Shown: in pieces, positions 1 to 5,284 of the stretch
Numbering within the stretch: position 1 is the stretch's first letter
How the letters are laid out: each line of letters starts with the position of its first letter
Assembly (NCBI GenBank): GCA_030640725.1
Contig: DAOWIV010000165.1
Location: forward strand, 1 to 5,524
Length of the DNA: 5,524 nucleotides
From: Methanosarcinales archaeon
GTDB taxonomy: Archaea; Halobacteriota; Methanosarcinia; Methanosarcinales; Methanogasteraceae
Direction: 5' to 3'
Notes under the pieces: generated by a model
The model's database searches: none
What the model was told of the DNA's origin: nothing
The model's input: only the letters and a program-made list of their open reading frames with translations
Translations under genes and position numbers: made by a program

Positions 1-53
1 CCCCTCAGATAACTGATTAGAAGTAATTGGGGATACCAAGATATAAATGGTTG
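1..53 (-). promoter_or_regulatory. Possible leftward promoter and ribosome site for a gene outside the window
   Basis: On the minus strand, TTTATATC (positions 47-40) matches the archaeal TATA consensus at seven of eight bases. About 35 bases further left, GAGGGG (6-1) could be a ribosome-binding site for a gene starting just beyond the window. The upstream bases (CAACCA) are not a good BRE, so the direction is uncertain. The same AT-rich element could instead serve the rightward acylphosphatase gene. No open frame covers this stretch on the plus strand, where all three frames stop within the first 20 bases. Confidence 0.25.
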
Positions 54-63
54 GTGAATATTA

Positions 64-73
64 TTTCATGAAA
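64..73. promoter_or_regulatory. 10-bp perfect palindrome TTTCATGAAA
   Basis: TTTCATGAAA is self-complementary over all ten bases and lies in the untranslated leader of the acylphosphatase gene, between the TATA-like element and the half-site cluster. It could be a dimeric-regulator operator. A palindrome of this length can also arise by chance in AT-rich DNA. Confidence 0.2.
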
Positions 74-75
74 AT

Positions 76-113
76 ATCGGGTAGATCGGCAAGTGTCTTA
101 ACCGATGACCGAT
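76..113. promoter_or_regulatory. Four ATCGG/CCGAT half-sites forming an imperfect hairpin
   Basis: Two direct copies of ATCGG (76-80, 85-89) are followed by two copies of its complement CCGAT (102-106, 109-113). The inner pair forms a 5-bp stem around a 12-base loop (90-101). The outer pair extends it by 5 bp across a small internal loop (GTAG against GA). The right arm is also a tandem duplication of ACCGATG (101-114). The placement upstream of the acylphosphatase start fits an operator with four half-sites or a structured RNA leader. There is no T-run after it, so it is not a classical terminator. Confidence 0.35.
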
Positions 114-207
114 GTATTGAAATTATGTGGTAGTGCTGCTGCTTTGCCAAAGGGGCAAACTTCTCATGCACGAAAACTTTATGGCGACCAACAGCCGAGT
201 GAACATT

Positions 208-936
208 ATGAAGCGGATCACCGCGATCATGTCAGGAAATGTTCAGAACGTGGGTTACAGAGCAAGAGTTGTTGAAATCGCGAAAAAATCCGGAATAACA
301 GGCAGTGTTCAGAATCTCACGGATGGCAGGGTTAAAATAATCGCAGAGGGTGACGAAAGGGACTTAGAGAGTTTTCTTGATGCAATATCAATTAAAAATG
401 CTCTGATTAATGTTGAGAATGTTGAGGTCAAGTATTCTGATGCTACCCGGGAGTATAACGATTTTTACAAACTCGTGGGAGAGGGTGAGACTGATGAGAG
501 ACTGGACAAGGCATCGGAGTATCTCAAGGAACTGATTGTTGTTGTGAAGGGTGGGTTTGGCGAGATGAAAGAGGAGCTGGGCGGTATGCGGGAGGAGGTA
601 AGAACCGGATTTGGAGAGATGAAAGAGGAGATGGGTGGTATGAGGGAGGAGATGGGTGGTATGAGGGAGGAGATGGGTGGTATGAGGGAGGAGATGGGTG
701 GTATGAGGGAGGAGATGGGTGGTATGAGGGAGGAGATGAGAACGGGATTTGAAACGCTCAGTTCCAAGCAGGATCAGACCATAGAAGAGATCAAACTTAT
801 GAGGGGGGACCTGAAGAGTTACATGGACTGGAAGTTGGAGAGAATCAAGAGCGAACTCGAAGAAAAATTCGCTCCTGAATTTGATGAGATAAAGAGTGCG
901 CTCAGGGCGCATGGGCTGATTGACGTGTCGAATTGA
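208..936 (+). CDS. Acylphosphatase domain fused to a methionine-rich coiled coil
   Basis: Acylphosphatases hydrolyse carboxyl-phosphate bonds such as acetyl phosphate or acyl-phosphate adducts in the cytoplasm. Residues about 1-90 carry the family signature: G-N-V-Q-N-V-G-Y-R (residues 10-18, catalytic Arg18) and G-S-V-Q-N (32-36, catalytic Asn36), followed by DGRV. The usual loop glycine in VQGVG is Asn here. Stand-alone family members are about 90 residues; this protein is 242. The extra C-terminal part is highly charged and helical, with tandem GGMREEM heptads (residues 142-176), a degenerate earlier copy at about 124, a repeated RTGF motif, and a lysine/glutamate-rich tail ending in ALRAHGLI. 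I chose ATG 208 because the acylphosphatase fold begins there and GAGTGA lies six bases upstream. The frame is also open to ATG 181 and GTG 127. The family call is secure. The coiled coil probably oligomerises the enzyme or ties it to a partner, which is inference. Confidence 0.85.
   Translation: MKRITAIMSGNVQNVGYRARVVEIAKKSGITGSVQNLTDGRVKIIAEGDERDLESFLDAISIKNALINVENVEVKYSDATREYNDFYKLVGEGETDERLDKASEYLKELIVVVKGGFGEMKEELGGMREEVRTGFGEMKEEMGGMREEMGGMREEMGGMREEMGGMREEMGGMREEMRTGFETLSSKQDQTIEEIKLMRGDLKSYMDWKLERIKSELEEKFAPEFDEIKSALRAHGLIDVSN
577..735 (+). repeat. 21-bp in-frame tandem repeat (five perfect copies plus one degenerate)
   Basis: The unit, coding for Met-Gly-Gly-Met-Arg-Glu-Glu, occurs five times in succession without a single mismatch (631-651, 652-672, 673-693, 694-714, 715-735). 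A diverged copy with three substitutions lies at 577-597. It is separated by a GFGEMKEE segment that itself resembles the flanking units. Methionine falls at heptad positions a and d. Identity at every synonymous site indicates recent expansion by slippage or unequal recombination. Gain or loss of units would preserve the frame. Confidence 0.95.
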
Positions 937-1047
937 GTAGAGACTCATCAACTGCGCGAGGTCGTCTGTGAGGTTGTGAAGGAACAACAGTCTCCATGCT
1001 GTCAGGGAGATGTCCGCGGTCTTGTGATTTTAGTAGCAGTTATGTTG

Positions 1048-1053
1048 TTTTTT
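1048..1053 (+). terminator. Possible oligo-T terminator after the acylphosphatase gene
   Basis: A T6 run in a T-rich patch (1041-1053) lies about 112 bases past the stop codon and before the convergent gene. Archaeal RNA polymerase can stop at oligo-T without a hairpin. The rest of 937-1132 shows no gene on either strand, only a weak 5-bp TCTCC/GGAGA stem. Confidence 0.25.
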
Positions 1054-1132
1054 GAATGTGTTAGGATTAGTGTAGAACAAAACCTGAATTAGTCGCCATA
1101 TCACGCTCTATTTTGATCTTCTCTGCGCGTTA

Positions 1133-1456
1133 TCAGATCGATCTCCCCTTGCGATACACATAACTCCCATCTCCCGCATCAGTAAATCCCATCTTGACCC
1201 AGAATCCGATTGCTGTGTATCGCACCCTGTCTGCGATGATTGTATCAAAGGATTCCTTGAACATCTCGACTGTCATTCTACCATAGCCATGCCCTTCAAA
1301 CTCAGGAAATATATTGATCGAATGAATCGTAAGTGTCCTGCCGTCGATCAAACCCCTGACCTTGCCCACTCGGGCAGCACCGCAATCGATGTTCAACCAG
1401 TCGTAGTCAGAGCGCTGGTCACGGGGCAGTAACTTAAAAGTCAGTCTCTCCGGCAT
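1133..1456 (-). CDS. GNAT-family N-acetyltransferase (short)
   Basis: This gene encodes a 107-residue protein with the core of the GNAT fold, which moves an acetyl group from acetyl-CoA to an amine on a protein or small molecule. The strand before the cofactor loop (L-T-I-H-S-I-N-I-F-P, residues 42-51) leads into E-G-H-G-Y-G (54-59). This is the pyrophosphate-binding (R/Q)xxGxG/A loop, with Glu in place of the usual Arg/Gln. It is followed by helix residues RMTVEMF. The later A-I-G-F-W-V-K-M-G-F (82-91) is the typical motif B region. It is shorter than the usual 140-180 residues and lacks part of the N-terminal helical region. It is the last gene of the five-gene operon, starting 15 bases after the deacetylase stop, with AGGGGA seven bases before the ATG. 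The family is confident; the substrate is unknown. Its placement next to a deacetylase suggests opposing activities. Confidence 0.8.
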   Translation of the reverse strand: MPERLTFKLLPRDQRSDYDWLNIDCGAARVGKVRGLIDGRTLTIHSINIFPEFEGHGYGRMTVEMFKESFDTIIADRVRYTAIGFWVKMGFTDAGDGSYVYRKGRSI

Positions 1457-1471
1457 CTATCTTCCCCTCAT

Positions 1472-2233
1472 TTATTCAAATCCCTGGCAGAACGCAAGCA
1501 CATTCTTCCCGAGATCCGGCAGGTAATATCCGCCCTCCAGTATGGCAAAACGCCGTCCATGTCCCATTCGCTTCGTGAACTTCTTAATAAGCCTGCCGAT
1601 CAGATAGAAGTCAAAGGTCGTCAGTTTCTTCCCCATATCCTCTTTATATGAGTCAAATCCAGCCGATACCCCAACGATGTCAACATACCCGATATCATGG
1701 ATGTAATTCTCGATCTCCTTGAGGTAGTCCTTGTTGTTGCCAGCCATGGGATTCAGGACCTTGACACCCCTCCACTCTGAAAGCACATCGATCGTCCCAT
1801 CTCCGGTGTGCGCATCAAAATCCAGCACGAATGCACTCTCAATTAGCCCTTCATCTCTCAACTTCAGGAGTGCGATACCCATGTTGCAGAATGCACAGTA
1901 CCCCCAGCTCGAATTTCTTGATGCATGGTGACCGGGTGGTCTGATACAGGCAAACGCAGGCTCCCATCTGAAAGCGATCTCTGACGCGAGTATTGCGCCA
2001 CCCGCAGATAGTGATGCCATCTCAAATAACCTTGTGTCCTTTGCGATGCCTGTGATATGAGTCCTGGAATGTGCCAGCGACAGATCCCCTGATGATGCCT
2101 GCTCAGGTGAAACGACATCATATCCACCCTCTTCGACCAGCGCTTCCATGATGCACTCCATCCTGCCCGGTACCGATGCACCGTCCGCTGCATAATCGGT
2201 GCGTTTAAAATCTTCGTGGAAGATTATCTTCAT
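1472..2233 (-). CDS. Histone deacetylase (HDAC/AcuC/AphA) family zinc deacetylase
   Basis: HDAC-superfamily enzymes remove acetyl groups from lysines, polyamines or other amines using a catalytic zinc. The 253-residue protein retains the catalytic set: R-P-P-G-H-H (98-103, His102/His103 general acid-base pair), D-F-D-A-H (138-142, charge-relay Asp138 and zinc ligands Asp140 and His142), G-F-D (192-194, zinc ligand Asp194) and E-G-G-Y (233-236, transition-state Tyr236). The usual second His after the metal ligand (HHG) is Thr143 here, a position that does not bind zinc. At 253 residues it is shorter than the usual 300-350, mainly in loops, so it looks complete but minimal. The start ATG overlaps the upstream stop as ATGA, and GGGAGG lies seven bases before it, implying translational coupling. 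Substrate cannot be decided: acetyl-lysine, acetylpolyamine and an archaeal metabolite are all possible. Confidence 0.92.
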   Translation of the reverse strand: MKIIFHEDFKRTDYAADGASVPGRMECIMEALVEEGGYDVVSPEQASSGDLSLAHSRTHITGIAKDTRLFEMASLSAGGAILASEIAFRWEPAFACIRPPGHHASRNSSWGYCAFCNMGIALLKLRDEGLIESAFVLDFDAHTGDGTIDVLSEWRGVKVLNPMAGNNKDYLKEIENYIHDIGYVDIVGVSAGFDSYKEDMGKKLTTFDFYLIGRLIKKFTKRMGHGRRFAILEGGYYLPDLGKNVLAFCQGFE

Positions 2234-2826
2234 TTGCGTGCCTCCCTGACGATTTTCAGCGAGTCGTGTACCCGTGCACCACAGTTGTTGAGTAAAGGGT
2301 CTCCGTGCCCGAAATAGATCGACTGGACGTCCCTGCGGCAGATCTTTTCCAGTGCATGAACGAAGCCCTCCTCGTAGGTGCCGCCAGCCGACTGGATTAT
2401 AACTGCGCTGTCACCTGCAAACAACACACGTTCCTCTTCACAATAGAGACAGATCGAATCGCTGCTGTGACCCGGCGTGTAGATGACCTCGAAGATCCGA
2501 TCGCCCAATTTCAACGTATCACCATCCTTTAGCAGATGATCCACGCCTTCTAAAGAGTGAGAATACGCATACACCTCCGGCTTGAACGTTTCCTTGATCT
2601 GCGGCAGAAGGCTTGCATGATCATAATGGCTATGGGTCAGGACGACCTGCTCCACCCTATGCTTACCAACGCCTGTCGAAGCATTATTTATCTTTTCGAT
2701 CACTGATGGGTCCCTGCCCACGTCTACCAGCGTATTGAGATCGTTGATAGCATTCCAGGTTCCTGTGATGAGATAGACGTTGGATGTGTACATCTTGCTG
2801 TCACTGGTAAGGTTCAGAATCTTCAT
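2230..2826 (-). CDS. Metallo-beta-lactamase-fold hydrolase (glyoxalase II-like)
   Basis: This 198-residue single-domain MBL-fold protein carries a complete dinuclear metal site. T-H-S-H-Y-D-H (residues 64-70) supplies His65, His67, Asp69 and His70. T-P-G-H-S (117-121) supplies His120, G-D (138-139) supplies the bridging Asp139, and F-G-H-G (172-175) supplies His174. Such proteins usually hydrolyse thioesters, esters or lactones in the cytoplasm. The compact length and the TPGHS motif fit the glyoxalase II-like branch rather than the larger RNase J/CPSF or flavodiiron types. It is third in the operon, 13 bases after the methyltransferase stop, with a weak AGGGA ribosome site about ten bases upstream. 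Its TGA overlaps the deacetylase ATG. The substrate is unknown. A thioester or ester linked to the adjacent acyl and methyl chemistry is an attractive but untested idea. Confidence 0.88.
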   Translation of the reverse strand: MKILNLTSDSKMYTSNVYLITGTWNAINDLNTLVDVGRDPSVIEKINNASTGVGKHRVEQVVLTHSHYDHASLLPQIKETFKPEVYAYSHSLEGVDHLLKDGDTLKLGDRIFEVIYTPGHSSDSICLYCEEERVLFAGDSAVIIQSAGGTYEEGFVHALEKICRRDVQSIYFGHGDPLLNNCGARVHDSLKIVREARK

Positions 2827-2839
2827 GAGACGATTTTCC

Positions 2840-3466
2840 CTATTTGGTTGCGATCAGCCACCTGAATGGCAACTGTTCGCATATCTGTCTGTTATCTACC
2901 TTAAATCCCACCTGTCTGAGTTTCTTTTCATGTTTTTCGCATCTCAGAGAGTAAGAGGTCAGGTTGTCTGTATCCATAAAGGAGGGGATCACTGCAAGAT
3001 TGTGACCTTCGATCACGCACCAATTCCTTATGTTATACTCCACTTCCAGGATGTTCTTTTTGTAGCTTGCAGGTTTCTCTGCGATCAAGAGCTCGCCTTT
3101 CTGCAGCTTTGGTCTATCCTCAAAGACGTCACGACACTGAAACTCCAGGGCGCATCCCAATCCCAACCGATCGCTCATATCTTCAGCGTAAGAGAGGACT
3201 TTTGGGTCTATGTCAACAGCCCTTCCCCCGGTATGCCCCAATTTTGCAAGGGTCAGTGATGGAATCGCCAACCCGCAGCCGATCTCGACAAATCCGTCCG
3301 GATGCAGTCGTGATAGCCGCTCTCCAAATCTCACACCAACTTCAAGCAACGTGAGCAGAAGTTTTTCAGTGGCGGCTCGAGCACCTGTGGAGTATACGAA
3401 GTTCTTGTAAATAGTTAGAATATACTGCCAGTCGTCAGGGAATATCGCTTCTAATCTTGAGACCAT
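2840..3466 (-). CDS. SAM-dependent methyltransferase, substrate unknown
   Basis: This 208-residue protein has a class I (Rossmann) methyltransferase core. Motif I is F-V-E-I-G-C-G (59-65), followed by AIPSLTLAKLG. A-V-D-I-D (83-87) ends the second strand, with acidic residues placed to bind the ribose of S-adenosylmethionine. C-R-D-V-F (111-115) resembles the adenine-binding region, and L-L-I-A-E-K-P (126-132) occupies the catalytic-strand position. The N-terminal 55 residues are a helical cap (YKNFVYSTGARAATEKLLLTLLEVG). I do not recognise a named family, and the EKPASY motif in place of NPPY argues against an N6-adenine or glutamine methyltransferase. It starts only six bases after the CheR-like stop. 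Its ribosome site AAGGTGG lies inside the end of that gene, so the two are almost certainly cotranscribed. Confidence 0.8.
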   Translation of the reverse strand: MVSRLEAIFPDDWQYILTIYKNFVYSTGARAATEKLLLTLLEVGVRFGERLSRLHPDGFVEIGCGLAIPSLTLAKLGHTGGRAVDIDPKVLSYAEDMSDRLGLGCALEFQCRDVFEDRPKLQKGELLIAEKPASYKKNILEVEYNIRNWCVIEGHNLAVIPSFMDTDNLTSYSLRCEKHEKKLRQVGFKVDNRQICEQLPFRWLIATK

Positions 3467-3472
3467 GAACTT

Positions 3473-4078
3473 TTATTCCACCTTCCGGAACAACTGTACA
3501 TTCGATACCACGGGTTCAAAGATGCTCTCGAGTTCCGCAGGCATCTTCTGTGTCTGTTCGGTCACAAAAAAACCGCCTTCGGCGAGCGTGTCATGAAACA
3601 TCCTGATGACGCCTATCCGTTCATTCTCCTTGAAGTGGAGGAGCACGTTCTTACAGACGATCAGCCCAAAACCATCGCGTGTGGGATTGAGGGTGCGTAA
3701 ATCATGTCTCCGGAACGAGATACATCTTCTGATCTCCTCTGCAATTCTGAAATGGTCAGGCTTGTCGGCTGGCGCAAAGTACCTATCGAAGATGTCTTTT
3801 GGGATCCGCTCGACCTGTTCCCTTGGATACACACCATCCTCGATGATCTTTCCGAATAGATTGCTCTCATCGATGTCTGTTGCATGTATCCGGACGTTTC
3901 TGAAGATCATACCCCCCATATTCTCCCGGAAGATGATGGCAATAGAGTATGGCTCCGGTCCCATTGCGCACCCTGCGTCCCAAACATGGATGTATCTGCG
4001 TGTCCGCAATGCCGGAACCACATGGTCACGAATCATCTCGAGCGTCTGCATGTCCCTGAAAAAGTAGGTGAATGCCAT
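3473..4078 (-). CDS. CheR-type methyltransferase, catalytic domain only
   Basis: CheR enzymes transfer a methyl group from S-adenosylmethionine to receptor glutamates. This 201-residue protein opens directly with T-Y-F-F-R-D (4-9), a motif near the start of the CheR catalytic domain. V-W-D-A-G-C-A-M-G-P-E-P-Y-S (32-45) is the cofactor loop, A-T-D-I-D (66-70) the ribose-binding strand end, and G-V-Y (82-84) and C-K-N-V-L-L-H-F (142-149) the later signatures. The N-terminal CheR helical domain, which in classical CheR helps substrate recognition, is absent (the full enzyme is about 270-290 residues). The cofactor loop reads GPEPYS where classical CheR has GEEPYS. A strong GGAGG eight bases before the ATG fixes the start, so the missing domain is not an annotation error. 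It is the promoter-proximal gene of the operon, with no chemotaxis receptor, CheB or CheA nearby. The target may therefore not be a chemoreceptor. Confidence 0.88.
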   Translation of the reverse strand: MAFTYFFRDMQTLEMIRDHVVPALRTRRYIHVWDAGCAMGPEPYSIAIIFRENMGGMIFRNVRIHATDIDESNLFGKIIEDGVYPREQVERIPKDIFDRYFAPADKPDHFRIAEEIRRCISFRRHDLRTLNPTRDGFGLIVCKNVLLHFKENERIGVIRMFHDTLAEGGFFVTEQTQKMPAELESIFEPVVSNVQLFRKVE

Positions 4079-4137
4079 TTATTGATCCTCCCCCGGTCTC
4101 ATCTGACCGCTGTTACAAAGATTTTGTCTTATCGGGG

Positions 4138-4151
4138 TATATAGATTTCGC
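4138..4151 (-). promoter_or_regulatory. Archaeal BRE/TATA promoter of the five-gene operon
   Basis: Read on the minus strand, GCGAAA (4151-4146, BRE-like) is directly followed by TCTATATA (4145-4138). This is a good match to the archaeal BRE plus TATA-box arrangement. Transcription would be expected to begin about 25 bases downstream, near 4115. That gives a leader of roughly 35 bases carrying the GGAGG site at 4091-4087 and the CheR-like ATG at 4078. No comparable element is evident between the downstream genes, whose gaps are 15 bases or less. Confidence 0.7.
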
Positions 4152-4172
4152 TCCGGTTTGGCGCAGGGACTG

Positions 4173-4519
4173 ATGAACGAACCGGAGATGTTCACGATGA
4201 AAGGAGGCTTCAGGCTGCGGCACAGGAGGACAATTACGGATGAAAGAACCCAAAGCCCGGCGAATGAGTTGTGCGGGGTCAATGTGAGCCCGCGGGTCAT
4301 GGGCAAGGGGTCCACGGGAAATCGATGAACTAGGCATAAAGAGCGATATCGGGCGCGGCTGGGCGGTGGAACCGATCGAATTCGACGCGATTTGGAATCC
4401 GGACGGCGCATGGACGCAAGATCGCACATCTGACGATATACAAGAACGGTGTGTTCTATTGTACCGGTGTGACTGGATTCACAAAGACAAATAGTATGGC
4501 GGCATTCATGACCCGATGA
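4173..4519 (+). pseudogene. Unrecognised decayed or frameshifted coding region
   Basis: There is no intact gene in this stretch, but coding-like text runs through three successive frames. Frame A is open over 4107-4328 (ATG at 4173 or 4197, the latter with GGAGAT seven bases upstream) and reads ANELCGVNVSPRVMGKG. Frame B (4288-4494) reads EIDELGIKSDIGRGWAVEP then FDAIWNPDGAWTQD. Frame C (4340-4519) reads LTIYKNGVFYCTGVTGFTK and NSMAAFMT. The next segment, open from 4512, continues with DDRSQYPDIIRAKGS and runs without a stop into the gene ending at 4907. Each step equals one extra base. Dropping one G from the G4 at 4307-4310 joins A to B, and dropping one C from the C3 at 4512-4514 joins C to the next. 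I cannot identify a family. The tryptophan- and aspartate-rich wording looks like protein, but the open stretches are short enough that some could be chance. Confidence 0.35.
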
Positions 4520-4607
4520 TCGATCGCAGTATCCGGATATCATCAGAGCGAAAGGTTCAATCGACTACGATGCGGTTGGTCCAACAAAGTCACGGTCTCG
4601 CACCGAA

Positions 4608-4907
4608 GTGAGGGAAGAGATAAGAGCGGAGACATCTGAGAAAACGATGCCTGTTGAACTGGAACGGTATATATACGTCGATAAAAGAGTGTTGAAAATA
4701 TTAGAAGAATTTGAGAGAAATACCGGGATCGAACTAAATATTTTAGTAGATAAAAATGGTGTGGGGGTAACTTTCAAGGAGTATCGTTGCATGGACCGGG
4801 TATTAAGGTCAGAGATTGGCGGGCTTGATGAATTTATCAAAATTATAGATGAAACACTTGAAAAATACAGGAAGGGCGAGCTTAAACCGACTGAAAAAGC
4901 CACTTGA
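4608..4907 (+). CDS. Small conserved-looking alpha/beta protein of unknown function, probable sensor N-terminal part
   Basis: This 99-residue reading from GTG 4608 has an alternative, perhaps better, start at ATG 4647 (86 residues). Neither has a clear ribosome site, and the frame stays open upstream to 4512. Predicted layout: an N-terminal charged stretch, a helix (VDKRVLKILEEFERNTG), a strand pair (ELNILVDKNGVGVTF), and a long C-terminal amphipathic helix (GGLDEFIKIIDETLEKYRKG). There are no membrane segments, signal peptide or known motif. It is more AT-rich than the operon genes. The stop at 4905-4907 falls just after an A5 run (4894-4898). Removing one A makes the frame continue as KPLEEMVYMK into the coiled coil and PAS domain downstream. 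It may therefore be the sensory front end of one larger protein rather than a free-standing gene. Function not recognised. Confidence 0.5.
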   Translation: MREEIRAETSEKTMPVELERYIYVDKRVLKILEEFERNTGIELNILVDKNGVGVTFKEYRCMDRVLRSEIGGLDEFIKIIDETLEKYRKGELKPTEKAT

Positions 4908-4911
4908 AGAG

Positions 4912-5284
4912 ATGGTGTATATGAAACTGTACAGTGAGCGGCTGATACAAAAGCTTGAGAAGAAGATGCATGATCTGGAGAGGTCTGAAGCGAAGTATCG
5001 TTCGGTTGCCGAGGTGGTGGATGATCTGGTCTGCTTGATCGACCGCAAGAATCGTTTTTTTTGCTTGCACTAAAAAGTCGCTGGAACGCTTCGGTCTGAC
5101 GCCTGAAGACGTTGTGGGCAGGACGATCTCTGGGGTGATCTCTGATCCGGATGATGCGGAATTTTGCACGCAAATGGTTCGGAAGCCTATAAACCCTATA
5201 GGCGATAAAGGAGATCGAGGAATATGCCAGGAAAACAGACGATCCTCGTGGTGGATGACCGGGGAGTTGACAGACTTCTCTTAA
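4912..5284 (+). pseudogene. Coiled-coil plus PAS sensor fragment, frameshifted and truncated
   Basis: From ATG 4912 the frame encodes a helical linker (YSERLIQKLEKKMHDLERSE) leading into a PAS domain opening (AKYRSVAEVVDDLVCLIDR). It stops at 5071-5073 right after a T8 run (5055-5062). With seven T instead of eight the text reads on as NRFFACTKKSLERFGLTPED and VVGRTISGVI, a normal PAS continuation. Signal-like PAS wording ends near 5175 (EFCTQMV). After that the frame runs through non-homologous sequence to a stop at 5282-5284, overlapping the response-regulator start. No remaining PAS strands and no histidine-kinase H, N or G boxes follow. The sensor therefore appears to have lost its 3' half as well as its frame. 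Alternatives are a sequencing indel at T8, or slippage at the T8 tract producing some full-length product. The PAS call is fairly secure; its status as a pseudogene is less so. Confidence 0.6.
5187..5194 (+). promoter_or_regulatory. Weak TATA-like element before the response regulator
   Basis: CTATAAAC lies about 30 bases before the receiver ATG, within CCTATA direct repeats (5186-5191 and 5195-5200) and an 8-bp palindrome CCTATAGG (5195-5202). The spacing would give a very short leader beginning after the GGAG at 5210-5213, which argues against it being the sole promoter. There is no clear BRE. Confidence 0.2.

Noticed and set aside
127..207. Upstream GTG (127) or ATG (181) as the acylphosphatase start
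   Set aside because: The extra N-terminal residues do not belong to the acylphosphatase fold and neither codon has a ribosome site. ATG 208 fits the family start and has GAGTGA upstream. The longer forms cannot be fully excluded.
577..735. CRISPR array
   Set aside because: The units are directly adjacent with no spacers and encode an in-frame heptad repeat.
388..987. Long minus-strand open frame opposite the acylphosphatase gene, plus a shorter one at 465-767
   Set aside because: They read LLPHTTH or SSLIPPI repeats, the antisense of the 21-bp tandem array. The repeat contains no stop in these frames, so openness is automatic. The plus strand has a clear enzyme domain.
985..1020. Hairpin terminator after the acylphosphatase gene
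   Set aside because: TCTCC and GGAGA can pair over only five bases around a ten-base loop, and no T-run follows directly.
2780..3259. 159-residue plus-strand open frame
   Set aside because: It lies antisense to the methyltransferase and the start of the MBL gene, both of which have full family motifs and ribosome sites.
4079..4543. Minus-strand frames of 154 and 104 residues upstream of the CheR-like gene
   Set aside because: They run through the operon promoter and ribosome site, lack a recognisable fold, and have a Cys/Ser/Arg-rich chance composition.
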